Assembly: GCA_001970855.1 (NCBI GenBank)
Contig: LSSN01000416.1
Coordinates: 4,294 to 25,159 of the forward strand
Reading direction: 5' to 3'
DNA: 20,866 nt
Source: Smittium culicis
Taxonomy: Eukaryota > Kickxellomycota > Harpellomycetes > Harpellales > Legeriomycetaceae
This document shows positions 11,834-20,785 of this stretch, piece by piece. The notes below the pieces were generated by a model. It was not told the origin of the DNA and did no database searches. It worked only from the letters and a program-made list of their open reading frames with translations. How positions within the stretch are numbered: position 1 is the stretch's first letter; each line of letters starts with the position of its first letter. The position numbers were made by a program, and so were the translations under genes.

Positions 11834-12165
11834 AGTTGTAACAAAAAGGAAAATATTTTTAACTGCAGTAATGTGCTGAGACAGCTGGGAGATACAAAAC
11901 TAATTGCATTTGTATTAATAAATCTAATATAGATATAAAGAAAAATGTTTACCGTAAAAATCAAGAAATAGAAAAAAAAAAAAGGTTTGCTGGAAAACTG
12001 GAGAATTAAATGAGCAAATCTAATGATTGATGGAAATTCTTTTTTAGGTTTATAATAAAGCTTTAGAAAATAAAATAAAAATAAAATGAAATAAAAGCTC
12101 ACAGGTTATTAATCTCGAGTTGAAATTCGGTTATTTTTCTAGATGGCGATGCACGGCATTTAATT

Positions 12166-12181
12166 ATTGGCTAAACCCAAT
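12166..12181. promoter_or_regulatory. Inverted CCAAT-box pair upstream of IRE1
   Basis: ATTGG (12166-12170) and CCAAT (12177-12181) face each other across six bases, 333 bp upstream of the IRE1 ATG. CCAAT is the binding core of the HAP/NF-Y complex, which is conserved in fungi. Function here is inferred from the motif alone; in AT-rich DNA the core can occur by chance, but the symmetric pair is less likely to. Confidence 0.3.
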
Positions 12182-12377
12182 TATCGCCAAATTCCTGCTA
12201 CTGAATTTAGTAATATAATTTTAAAGTAGTATACTATTGGTGTTTTATTAACTTGCATATTTAATATCGCTTTTTGTCTACAGATTTATTATAATAATTC
12301 ACTTTTTAATAATTTAAAGCTTTGTACTATTACGCCAATATATGCAACAATAAAAGCACATACACACCATAACATAT

Positions 12378-12420
12378 ATTCCAAAAAATAATAAATAATT
12401 ATTTTTTATTATTTGGGAAT
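12378..12420. repeat. Imperfect AT-rich inverted repeat
   Basis: The arms start attccaaaaaataat and end attatttgggaat, centred on aataatta; they pair imperfectly with a few mismatches. A 15-T run follows at 12430-12444. It could form a hairpin or be a plain AT-rich palindrome. No link to a mobile element is visible. Confidence 0.35.
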
Positions 12421-12971
12421 TTATAATGCTTTTTTTTTTTTTTTAAATTACAACAGTAAAATTTTCCCTACACAAGGCTTCGAGACGCCGCTGTAATGGT
12501 TATTTACGCGTATAAAAAAAATTTTATCGCAGCATAGTTTTATTTTATGGCGTCTATTCATATAGTTCCCTGCCCCCCTTATAAAACAAAATAAGAAATA
12601 TCGAAATTACTATAAAATATTTGCTTTTGGTTGAAAAAAATTGGGAGTATGTGTAGGAGGTTTATTATTGGCTAATAAATATATATCAATTTAACGATTT
12701 GTAATAACATAAATCTAAAATTGCAGCAGATGTAGTAAAAGTACGTACAAAATACTAAATGGATTATACAATAAAGATCAAAAGTTTTCTAAACTAAGGT
12801 ATAAGTAGCTACTCTATAATATATTTTATATTTTTAAAAAGCTCAAAGAAAGAAAAAAAGATAGTTTAAAGTAGAAAGATAGAAAAATAAATTAAAAAGA
12901 AAAATTATCAAGGGGAATGGTTTTCTAATGGAGGGAGTTGGGTGATAAAGGCGGTTATATTTAGTACGGTG

Positions 12972-14414
12972 CTAGCTTTTAACGATTACAGTTGAGAGAT
13001 CGTCGGTGGTAACCTTAGCTTTCCAGTACACATTAGGGGAAGTTCTTGGTTTGCAAATAGCGTCTAGACAATTCAAGAAGGTAGAGTTGTTAGAAAAAGC
13101 ATGTGGACTGCTTTCATCTGAACTCGAGCAGAATCCTCTGTTAGATTTAATCTGCTCATGCGTCGTCATATTATTTACTATAAGGTACGTGTGGTACAAG
13201 AATAATCCTATGACAGACCAGGTAAGAAAGAGCGTGTAAATAACAAGGAAAAGCGAGACTGGAGTAGAGCTAATAGCAGTTCCTATTCCCAAGTCTGCGA
13301 AATCTGGCGAATTTTTAGCCAGGTATACAAGGTGATATAGGGAGTATGCAAAGATATAAATGCCAGAAAATGCAGTAGATGCAACAAAAGTATAAAAGTA
13401 TCTGTAGTTTCGCTTTCCGATGCAGTTGTTGAGCCAGACACAGTGATGGTCTTCTACCTCAACACAATTGTCGCAAATCCTACAATGACTACATCTAGGC
13501 GGACGATATATCTTGCAAGTATCACAGTACTTGATTGTGAAAGGAATTCCTTTAATAACAACTTCTTTTGTAGCGCTGGGGTAGTAAAACATATTAGAAT
13601 CATCCTGTTGATTTTCAGAATAGCTTCTTTGGATAGGGAAAGGGGGCGGTAGGTTTTCGTTGTATTTAAAAATGGTGGATTTATTAGATTTGAAAGGTTT
13701 GAGAATATTGTAGCTTTTTTTGGATATTTTTGAGGAAATTTGGTCTGCAGACTTGGACTTATTTCCGGTGCTTAGATAATCGTGTGTGTTACCAGAAGTA
13801 GACGTACTTCCGTTATCATAAGGAATTATCTTTTGAGAGACTATTACTCGCCTTGAGCTTTCAGGGTTGCTAGTTAGCAAGCGGCTACCATGGGTAGTTT
13901 GAGAGACATCAGAATTTACACTTTCTGCAGCCTCAGTTTGAATATTTGCAGACAATGGAACATTTTCAGGTCTATTGAAGGCATTATTAAAATTTACGCC
14001 AAGTAGATTATTGCTGTTATTTTCGTTGTTGTTATTAAAAAAGTAGTACGGTTCTTCTTTGTCAGCAACCGCGTCAAGATTACGTGGAATAATTCCTGGG
14101 TCCATTAAAGCAGTTATGAACATGGATGTAATAGATAGTAAGGAGAAGTAAGCAAAAACGATTACGGGGAAGATGCCAGACTGAGAGTAGATGAAAGGAC
14201 ATTCAAAGATAGAAAATAAAAGAATGGCTAGTAGAACAAGAAATGCAGTTATAAAAAAAGGCCATATTTTTGTACTGGTCGTCGTTCTTCCTTTAAATAA
14301 ATGTAAGTTTTTGCTTTCGTACATTTGATAGAGTTTAACGGATTTTTTATTATTTGGATTTCGGCTGATAGGATTCAGCTCGATATTCGAGCCGTTGTTA
14401 TCGCCGTGTATCAT
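12972..14414 (-). CDS. ERF2: DHHC-type protein S-palmitoyltransferase, Erf2-like
   Basis: Membrane enzyme that transfers palmitate to cysteines; Erf2 with its partner Erf4 palmitoylates Ras at the ER in yeast. It is a single exon of 480 residues. Two N-terminal membrane segments (about 50-70 and 81-103) are followed by DPG (105-107). A long Asn/Ser-rich cytosolic insert runs from about 120 to 285. The Cys-rich domain (297-347) has CDTCKIYRPPRCSHCRICDNC, with DHHC at 322-325 in DHHCVWLNNCIGKRNYRYF. Two more membrane segments follow (about 340-362 and 384-412), then the TTxE motif (TTHE, 417-420). VW after DHHC, rather than PW, and the order of motifs fit the Erf2 branch, but assignment within the DHHC family is by eye. 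The stop is TAG. The Asn-rich insert resembles those in the neighbouring IRE1. No Erf4 gene is visible nearby. Confidence 0.86.
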   Translation of the reverse strand: MIHGDNNGSNIELNPISRNPNNKKSVKLYQMYESKNLHLFKGRTTTSTKIWPFFITAFLVLLAILLFSIFECPFIYSQSGIFPVIVFAYFSLLSITSMFITALMDPGIIPRNLDAVADKEEPYYFFNNNNENNSNNLLGVNFNNAFNRPENVPLSANIQTEAAESVNSDVSQTTHGSRLLTSNPESSRRVIVSQKIIPYDNGSTSTSGNTHDYLSTGNKSKSADQISSKISKKSYNILKPFKSNKSTIFKYNENLPPPFPIQRSYSENQQDDSNMFYYPSATKEVVIKGIPFTIKYCDTCKIYRPPRCSHCRICDNCVEVEDHHCVWLNNCIGKRNYRYFYTFVASTAFSGIYIFAYSLYHLVYLAKNSPDFADLGIGTAISSTPVSLFLVIYTLFLTWSVIGLFLYHTYLIVNNMTTHEQIKSNRGFCSSSDESSPHAFSNNSTFLNCLDAICKPRTSPNVYWKAKVTTDDLSTVIVKS

Positions 14415-14900
14415 ATTTCGAGTCGCTTATAAGAGTTTATCTATTTACAAAATTTCTTAGGTATTAGGATGTGAAATAAAAGGGTCAGGAGAGAAGTGTT
14501 AAAATTCAGGAGATAGAGATTCAAATGATAAGATGGATGGGTAGTTATGTGTGGACATAAGTGGACTTTGCTAGCAATATGACAGGCTCTGCGCTAAGAA
14601 CTAATTTATTGTAGTTTGGATATCGAAATTTAGCGAGAGAAATGGAAGAGCGAATTCGTAAGTGGGTAAAAAGGATAGCAATGGGGGGAGGGGGGAAGGA
14701 AGAAACACTCGCGATTGAGGGCGTGCAAAAGTTAAAATTAGTATAAACAGCTAGATATTAAAATTGAAATGGGAAGGTATATAATGATAAAGGAGGATTA
14801 ATGAGCATATAGAATTGCATATTTTAGTTTTAGCTTTACAGCGCGAGAGAAATTAAGATTTTCCGCTGCGTTTAGTCTGCTACTTAATTTTTTTGTGTAT

Positions 14901-14980
14901 TCCATAATTATTTTGTGTTTTATTTGATCATTTGGTGTATTATATATTTATTCTGTGTTTTATTTGTTCGTTTGGTGTAT
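14901..14980. repeat. Two-copy 40-bp direct tandem repeat
   Basis: Copy 1 (14901-14940) and copy 2 (14941-14980) share the pattern ttNtgtgttttatttg..c.tttggtgtat. The last 30 bases match at 27 positions while the first 10 are diverged. A further fragment, ttttttgtgtat, lies just upstream at 14889-14900. It sits about 490-570 bp upstream of the DHHC gene. Confidence 0.7.
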
Positions 14981-15086
14981 TTCTACTATACTTTTGTTCC
15001 CCAAACGAACTCTAAATTAGCTTTTAAAGATTACTAATCAAGGAATTGGTCAATTTCAGCTAAATAATTCTATGCGGGTGTGGCCT

Positions 15087-15102
15087 CCAATCCAACCATT
15101 GG
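15087..15102. promoter_or_regulatory. CCAAT/ATTGG pair upstream of the DHHC gene
   Basis: CCAAT at 15087-15091 and ATTGG at 15098-15102 flank six bases, the mirror arrangement of the pair upstream of IRE1. They lie about 680 bp upstream of the DHHC start, which is far for a core promoter element. This is a motif match only. Confidence 0.2.
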
Positions 15103-16242
15103 CCAAGTATTGCTATATTGGTGTACTTTCCCTACATTTTCACTGGCCACAATTAGATATAAAATTCCTCTCAATGAAGCGCAAGCCATTTATTCGCTAG
15201 ACTCTTTCCATTCACAAGACAATAAATTACTTTTCACATTTCCTCCATTTATTCGCTACTTTAAACCCGCTAACTTTTACGCTGATACATAGTCGTGTTT
15301 ATTAACATTTTTTACTAGAGCATGACTGCTGAGATTCAAAACCATTAAAAAGCACATAAACTCAAGTATTTATTCAAACTCTACTAAAATTACACACATC
15401 TCCCACTATTTCTAAGTGATAAATTGTGGTTGCAGGTTAAAATCATTGCTGTTAGAAAGGAGTATCGAATTGTAAGAAAGAAAAAAAAACCCACAAGACC
15501 AAACCCAAGTCTGCTTCAATCGTCAATGTCACTGCCTTTCAAACCTATAAAATATTTTTAAAATACTTGCACCCCTCACGTAGCTGATTTAAGTCTCTAC
15601 TTTCAATAAAAAAAATATGTATGGAGTTATATATACTACTTTATATAATGTGATGGTCAATTTATTTTGCTTTATGCTTTGTTTAGAGCTTCATTTAATT
15701 TTTATTTCATTCAATCCTATTAAATTCTTCATTAGAGCCTGCCAATATCATATTCTTTAACTCTTCACATGTATATCACATTTTTACTAATATGAGGCTT
15801 GTTTCTTTTTAGCTAATGATAAAGTCACGTATTTGTGATGTACAATTGCTCTAACGCATTTTACAACCAATCATATATAGCTCCAAAAAAATGCTCGAAC
15901 TATCTAAGAAATAATAATAGTATAAATGAACTAATATTATAAAAAAGAGTATTCAAATTCCATCAACTAATTTTTTATTCCTTTGTAAGCCTCGCTTGTT
16001 ATTATTCCTCCACTTAAAAGAAAATCCCAAAAATCAGTCATCTTTGTTATTACTTTTTGCCTCAATAAAGGCTCGTTCCCAATCAATTCACTATTTTTGT
16101 ACCAAAACGAACAATATAAAAAAAACATGTTGCACTAATCTCAGCAATACCATTTTTTTATTAATCATACACATCTGACTTTTAAAACTAGCCTTTGAAC
16201 AAAAAATGTCTCTAATTTCCAACTAAATTTATCTAAATTAAC

Positions 16243-16328
16243 ACCCAGTTCAGCCCTCACGCTCAAAAAATAAATAGATATCATGATTTATACTCGGTTC
16301 AGCCCCCATATTCAAAAAATATAATGGA
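16243..16328. repeat. Diverged direct repeat, 49-bp period
   Basis: Two stretches share gttcagccc (16248-16256 and 16297-16305) followed by a similar tcaaaaaata stretch. The intervening bases differ. It lies downstream of GPI1 and is of unknown meaning. Confidence 0.35.
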
Positions 16329-16638
16329 ATATGTTTTTATCACCCCAGAATTTTCAAATTTAGAGTAAATTTTAGCCCACTTTATTATCATCAATACACC
16401 CTTATTTTTTTTAGCTTTGACAATAATGTTGTTATAATTCATCAACTTTACAATTTAATAATTACTATCTTAAGTATCAAACCAAATACATCACTTTACA
16501 GCCTCTTTTTAATAATTAAATATCCAATATATATTTCGACAAACACACATTCAAAAAAAAAAATTATTAATTATAAATACGGAAATTATATATACCAAGA
16601 AAAATAAATAAATAATCTTGTGTTTTTAGAAACAAAAT

Positions 16639-19600
16639 CTAAAAACCTTTCATGCTTTTACGGTGTCTAATTAAACTAACAATGTTCCCTTTCAGAAATG
16701 CAAGAATAAAATCATACGAATAAACATTCAACACCACCTCTAAACACACCTTCCCCAAACTCGAAAATATCGATATAACTGAACATGGCTTGCTCTATAT
16801 GTACGAATAATAAATATAATATCCGCCAAAAATCTAAAACAATAGTAATTTTATATCGCATACCCAAGAAAAATAAATTAAAATATAAACTTACTTTTAT
16901 AACTAAATGCGTCGCTGTCGGCAAATAATCATCAACGCTACTACACTTACTATGCAAATTCCTACCCCTATACACTCCCTCCCGCTCACTAATCTCGTTT
17001 GCTGAAATCCCAGAATCTAAAAATGTAGAGCCAGCTTTATACGACCCGTTCCTATTTGAGCTAGTTGTATATGTGTGACTCCGCTCTAAATTCATAATAT
17101 TTTCATTTGAACTTTTTTTATGATCAAAATCAGTACAAATTTTTTCGTAACTTTTGTCACTTTTTTTACCGTCAATTGTTACACTACGATAACTGCTTGA
17201 AATATCTTGAATGTAACTATTCGTACTCGCATCACCATCCATCAAATCTAAGACGCCCTCTTGACTGGATTCGTAGTGGTCAAAAGAGTCTCCATCTTCG
17301 TTTATAGAAAATTCCGAGCCTATACTTTGCGAGTACCCATACTCTTTCCTTTTAAAACTAAAATCTAAATCGTCATTAAGTATACTTACTTCTTTATAAG
17401 ATGTTGGGCGAACTTCAAAATATACACCATCTAGTATAATTAATTAAACAATAAATTTAAAAAATATAAATGTGCGTAGTTATAATATATATTGGATATT
17501 GCGTCTTTAATAAAATAATCTCCGCTTACTTGGAAACATAAGAGGGTCCTTAATTCTCTGAACAAATGAAAATATAGGCAAGTGGTTAATAAAAGATACT
17601 GTGAACTCCAGGAGATTCTGGAACAATAAAACTAGGAGCCGCCTCTATTGGTATCATACAAATATAAAAATTTTAAATATTAAATAAATAACTTTAAAAT
17701 AAAATATATTTTATTTCAAGACCAACCGTTGCAAGTGAAATATAGTAAACAACAATTGTTGGAAACAAATACGTAAGGAGCGTAAATAAAATTGTTCCTA
17801 GCAATAGTTGATCCAATTGATAATCGCAGAAGTCTATTCTTCTCCTTAGTGGATTTACTCTTTTTCCTCTGAAAAGGTTAAATAGCGAATGTAAAGTCAG
17901 CAACTCCCAGTGATAAATTCGTGCAGCGAGTATATAAAACCAATACGTATGAAGAGTAGCGATTGATAATACATCAGAAATAATTGTTAGCTGTATTGTT
18001 AACCCAAAAACACCACTCCATCCAATAGCAACTATCACAAAATGAGTATAATCTGCCAACGGTAGAAACATCACTAAAAGAATAATTAAAATTGAATTAA
18101 CGCTCTATATTTTCCAAAATAAAGAAATGAAAATAAAATTAAGTTTATAAAAATATACCTTTCCAAAAATGAATAAGCCACAAAAATAGCTCCCCTAAAA
18201 ATTCGCCAAGTCCATTGTTTAATTTCAATCCAGCAGGCCAGCTACGAAGCCAAAGCAAATATTTTTCGAGAGACGTAATAGTGTATCCCTAAATTTAATA
18301 ATATCCATTTTTCAGTAGCATTCTTCGTCGTCAAAAGAATTATTAAAAATATGAAATTAGTAAGAGTTACCCCAATAAACTCTTTCGAAAGATTGACCAT
18401 GTAATCAGCGTAAAATATCAATAGGTATCCAGTAATGCAGCCCAGTATAACATCGAATAAAAAGTTACATGTAATATCCCAAAATCTAAAAATTTCCATT
18501 TGAAAATCATAAATTAGAAAAAGTTAACTTTACCGGAAAAAAAACGAATAATTATTGATAAAATACTTTGTATAATTATAATTTTTGTCTATATCATCAT
18601 TTGGGCTAATATAATCGGTCAATGATGATAATTTATTCCAGCACAAGTACTGGTCTATTCGATAGTCAAGCAGCTGAGCTATTGCAAGATAGTTAAAGTA
18701 TTAAATTAAACGCTTAAAGCTTAAAATTTAATAAAAATAAAACAAATAGATACCAATTCCAAGGATCTCGATGATTAAGTAGCCAAAAAAGCATTTATGA
18801 AGAATACTCTTTATAGTCAATATATTACAAATTAGTGCCACATTTTGTTCAACTTTTTGTGTTTTTGGCTTTATTTCATCATTCTGTAAATGGTTTTCTA
18901 TTGAGTAAGCTATTGTGGAAGATGTGTTTATCTATTAAAAAAAATCAAAGGTGAAATTAAAAATTATAACCAGCATACAATCTTTAATTGTGCGCTTACA
19001 TATAACAAAACACGAGATAGTTTGAAGTTATTCTTTCTTGCTTTAGCTATGCCTGGAAAGGAGCTCCCTATATTTGGTTTTGAGGAACTATAAAATCGCC
19101 TGGTTTTTGGTTCATATTGCTCAAAACTCAGAAAAGAAATCGATTTAACGTATACCCCGTCGTTAAATTGAATTTTTCTATAATATAAATAAAGAATTAG
19201 ACTTGTGAGAAATAAATTCAGAGAAGATATATTTCGATTGACTAAAAGTACCTAAAAATAATTTTATTTTTGCATAAACATACGCAACACCACACTGGGC
19301 TACTTTTAGGTTTCAGAGCATTTAACCAATGATCAGATGATGCATATTTGGAACCGCAGACTATTCCTATTACTCTAGGGCGATATTTTGAATCGAATTC
19401 CCATTTCCAATTTTTATTTTTAAGTAAAATTGCATCCTGAAATTTCTATTTAAATCAAAAATAAAAAATTCGTAAATAGTCGAAATGAGATGGTTTATAA
19501 ATATTCATAAAAAATGAAGAAACAATTACCACGATAGTTGCCACTACAATTTCCAATGGCGACACTAACCAACCTATTAAAAAACCTCCCTCTTCTCTGT

Positions 19601-19646
19601 TGTGGATTTTATCGGGCCAGTAAATTTGTAGAGAAGATTTGGCCAT
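16639..19646 (-). CDS. GPI1: GPI1/PIG-Q, subunit of the GPI-GlcNAc transferase
   Basis: Gpi1 is a multi-pass ER membrane subunit of the complex that adds GlcNAc to phosphatidylinositol, the first step of GPI-anchor synthesis (with Gpi3, Gpi2, Gpi15 and others). Eleven exons: 19646-19530, 19436-19252, 19177-19000, 18931-18754, 18678-18534, 18485-18371, 18288-18159, 18073-17727, 17644-17530, 17430-16895, 16794-16639. They sum to 2202 nt and 733 residues with every phase consistent. The start, QIYWPDKI then GGFLIGW, is the family N-terminus. The core shows WPAGLKLNNGLGEFLGELF (exon 7) and SIATLHTYWFYILAARIY, then FRGKRVNPLRRRIDFCDYQL and DQLLLGTILFT with FPTIVVYY (exon 8). Exon 9 gives NHLPIF and QRIKDPLMFP. 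Exon 10 starts NGVYFEVRP and carries a hydrophilic Ser-rich insert of about 150 residues before ATHLVIK. The exon 8 donor is GTTGGT, which is weak; it was chosen because it keeps the frame. The small upstream gene ends 24 bp before this ATG. Confidence 0.9.
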
Positions 19647-19670
19647 ATTGAGTCTTACGTTTTAAATTGA

Positions 19671-20147
19671 TTAAAAGCTTCCTCTTCTTTTAAGATTTTC
19701 CCTTGCAGAAGTTCTGAAAGCCGATTTATTATTCTAGTTTAGAAAAAAAAAATGCTAAAAATATGAATTAATCGTGGATAAAAAAGGCTTTAATATTACC
19801 TTATTAGATTCCTTTTCAGCGATTCGCTCTAAAGGCCAAAGAAAAAGTAGTACGATTATAGTAGTTAAGAGCAGTACCAAGGACGCCTGTTTCTAATCAA
19901 TAAAAGCAAAATATAAATAAACACTAATTTGTGTATAATAATTGTTGTTTGTATTTACTTCTGGAGACAGAACCAAGATTTTCGTTTCGAATATTGAAGA
20001 TAGCTTATTTAGATTAAATAATTCCAAATGTCTAGTTATGTATCCAACTGTGAAAGCGATAAGCAATAAGTTTAATTCTTGTCTCATATCTGCATAAATA
20101 TGGATCGTTAGAACAAAAGGGACTTTAAGTTTATTCAAATTTATCAT
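19671..20147 (-). CDS. Small two-pass membrane protein, possibly DPM3-like (tentative)
   Basis: Three exons, 20147-19959, 19892-19800 and 19733-19671, give 114 residues; a second ATG at 20087 would give 94. Introns 19958-19893 (66 bp) and 19799-19734 (66 bp) are phase 0. Two hydrophobic segments are seen, about 24-40 (LNLLLIAFTVGYI) and 68-83 (VLLLTTIIVLLFLW), then a charged tail ending SARENLKRRGSF. That tail resembles the AxxDLxxRG end of DPM3, the small ER subunit that tethers Dol-P-Man synthase (about 92 aa, two membrane spans), so length, topology and tail agree. The resemblance is short and judged by eye. Other acceptors (near 19757 or 19713) would give different short tails, ending HFFFLN or NFCKGKS. 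An Eri1/PIG-Y-type GPI-GnT subunit is an alternative. The only stop-free frame through exon 2 is the one used. Its stop lies 24 bp before the GPI1 ATG on the same strand. Confidence 0.4.
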
Positions 20148-20704
20148 TGAACTTGAAAAATATCGCGACTTTTTTTTTTACTAATTTTTACACAATTTAA
20201 AGAAATTTTAATTCAAAGTATATTGCCATCATTTTAGCCAATAATAACCATATGATTTTTTGATACTCTTGTGGCCAATGATAATACGTGTGCTCAATCA
20301 GAATTTTTTCTTGTCTTTTTTAGTTGTTTCAATAGCCATATATAGCGAATATTTCAAGAATAAAAAAACAGCTGATTAATATAAAATATATTATCCATCA
20401 ATGTTTAAGATTATTGACTATAAATGTAGTTTGAAATCCCAAAAATAGTACGTATACAAATAGTACCTTTTTTTTTCCTTTATTTTTAACTGAAATCCAA
20501 AGCAAGTATTGGTACATGTAGCTATTTTGAGCCTCGAAGTAGTGTATAAGGTTAGTTATCGCGAATTGAGGTCAATTTACATACATGAAGGAAACATCAC
20601 ACTTCCAATTTTATATTAAATCATTCATAATAATACTGTTTAAATTTTGATTTATGTTATAAATTAATAAATACTTAACTGCACTATATAAACAATCAAT
20701 GCAC
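20148..20704. other. Upstream region of the small membrane-protein gene
   Basis: AT-rich DNA with two CCAAT boxes close to the small gene. A 38-codon minus-strand frame starting with ATG near 20520 (MYQYLLWISVKNKG) is too short to support. A TATA-like ctatataaac lies at 20683-20692. No other coding signal was recognised. Confidence 0.4.
20238..20279 (-). promoter_or_regulatory. Two CCAAT boxes upstream of the small membrane-protein gene
   Basis: CCAAT occurs at 20238-20242 and 20275-20279, 91 and 128 bp upstream of the ATG at 20147. The first is in the context tagccaataataa, the reverse complement of the ttattattggcta context seen at 12664-12674. If the small gene and GPI1 share a transcript, these would be the promoter elements for both. 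Binding by a HAP/NF-Y complex is inferred. Confidence 0.3.
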
Positions 20705-20785
20705 ATGGAGAATTTAATCAAGATTCGCAAACCAATAACTAAGAGAGAAATAGAATTGTTGAAAAATCACAAAATTTTAAATATA
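20705..20785 (+). CDS. Possible first exon of a plus-strand gene, cut by window end
   Basis: ATG at 20705 opens a 33-codon frame that starts MENLIKIRKPITKREIELL. It is rich in charged residues and looks more protein-like than the surrounding AT-rich DNA. A GTATTC at about 20786 could be a donor like the GTATTT donors used in this window; without splicing the frame ends soon after 20800. A TATA-like element (20685-20692) sits about 20 bp upstream of the ATG. I do not recognise the protein. Confidence 0.22.

Larger units (their letters stand above)
11834..12971. other. Intergenic region: IRE1 promoter and 3' flank of the DHHC gene
   Basis: About 1.1 kb with no supported gene. It contains an inverted CCAAT pair (12166-12181), another ATTGG at 12667-12671 in the similar context attattggcta, an imperfect AT-rich inverted repeat (12378-12420) and a 15-T run at 12430-12444. 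An open frame at 11830-12102 on the minus strand has no ATG start and a low-complexity Phe/Leu/Ile composition, so I do not call it. Confidence 0.5.
14415..16638. other. Long intergenic region between ERF2-like gene and GPI1
   Basis: About 2.2 kb, the largest gene-free stretch in the window. It holds the promoter of the minus-strand DHHC gene on the left and the GPI1 3' flank on the right. It contains a homopurine G-run (14683-14700), a two-copy 40-bp repeat (14901-14980), a CCAAT pair (15087-15102) and a diverged 49-bp-period repeat (16243-16328). Open frames at 15080-15292 and 15996-16178 lack ATG starts and family resemblance. No tRNA, snRNA or coding exon was recognised. Confidence 0.5.

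Noticed and set aside
11830..12102. Ninety-codon minus-strand frame whose stop overlaps the IRE1 ATG, looking like an upstream ORF
   Set aside because: It begins with GTG, not ATG, and the product is a low-complexity Phe/Leu/Ile string typical of AT-rich non-coding DNA.
15080..15292. Seventy-codon plus-strand frame in the long gap
   Set aside because: It starts with GTG, shows no recognisable domain and has no supporting splice or promoter context.
15996..16178. Sixty-codon plus-strand frame in the long gap
   Set aside because: It starts with TTG and has AT-biased low-complexity composition.
16795..16894. Read-through of GPI1 exon 10 past its GTAAGT donor, or acceptor at the TTTTAG near 16834
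   Set aside because: These give non-family tails; the acceptor at 16796-16795 gives a tail (SKPCSVISIFSSLGKV...) that fits the Gpi1 C-terminus.
18242..18370. Continuation of GPI1 exon 6 past GTAACT (reading VTLTNFIFLIILL and on to a TAG)
   Set aside because: The family core SLEKYLLWLRSWPAGLKLN lies in another frame just downstream, so an 82-bp intron (18370-18289) must be removed.
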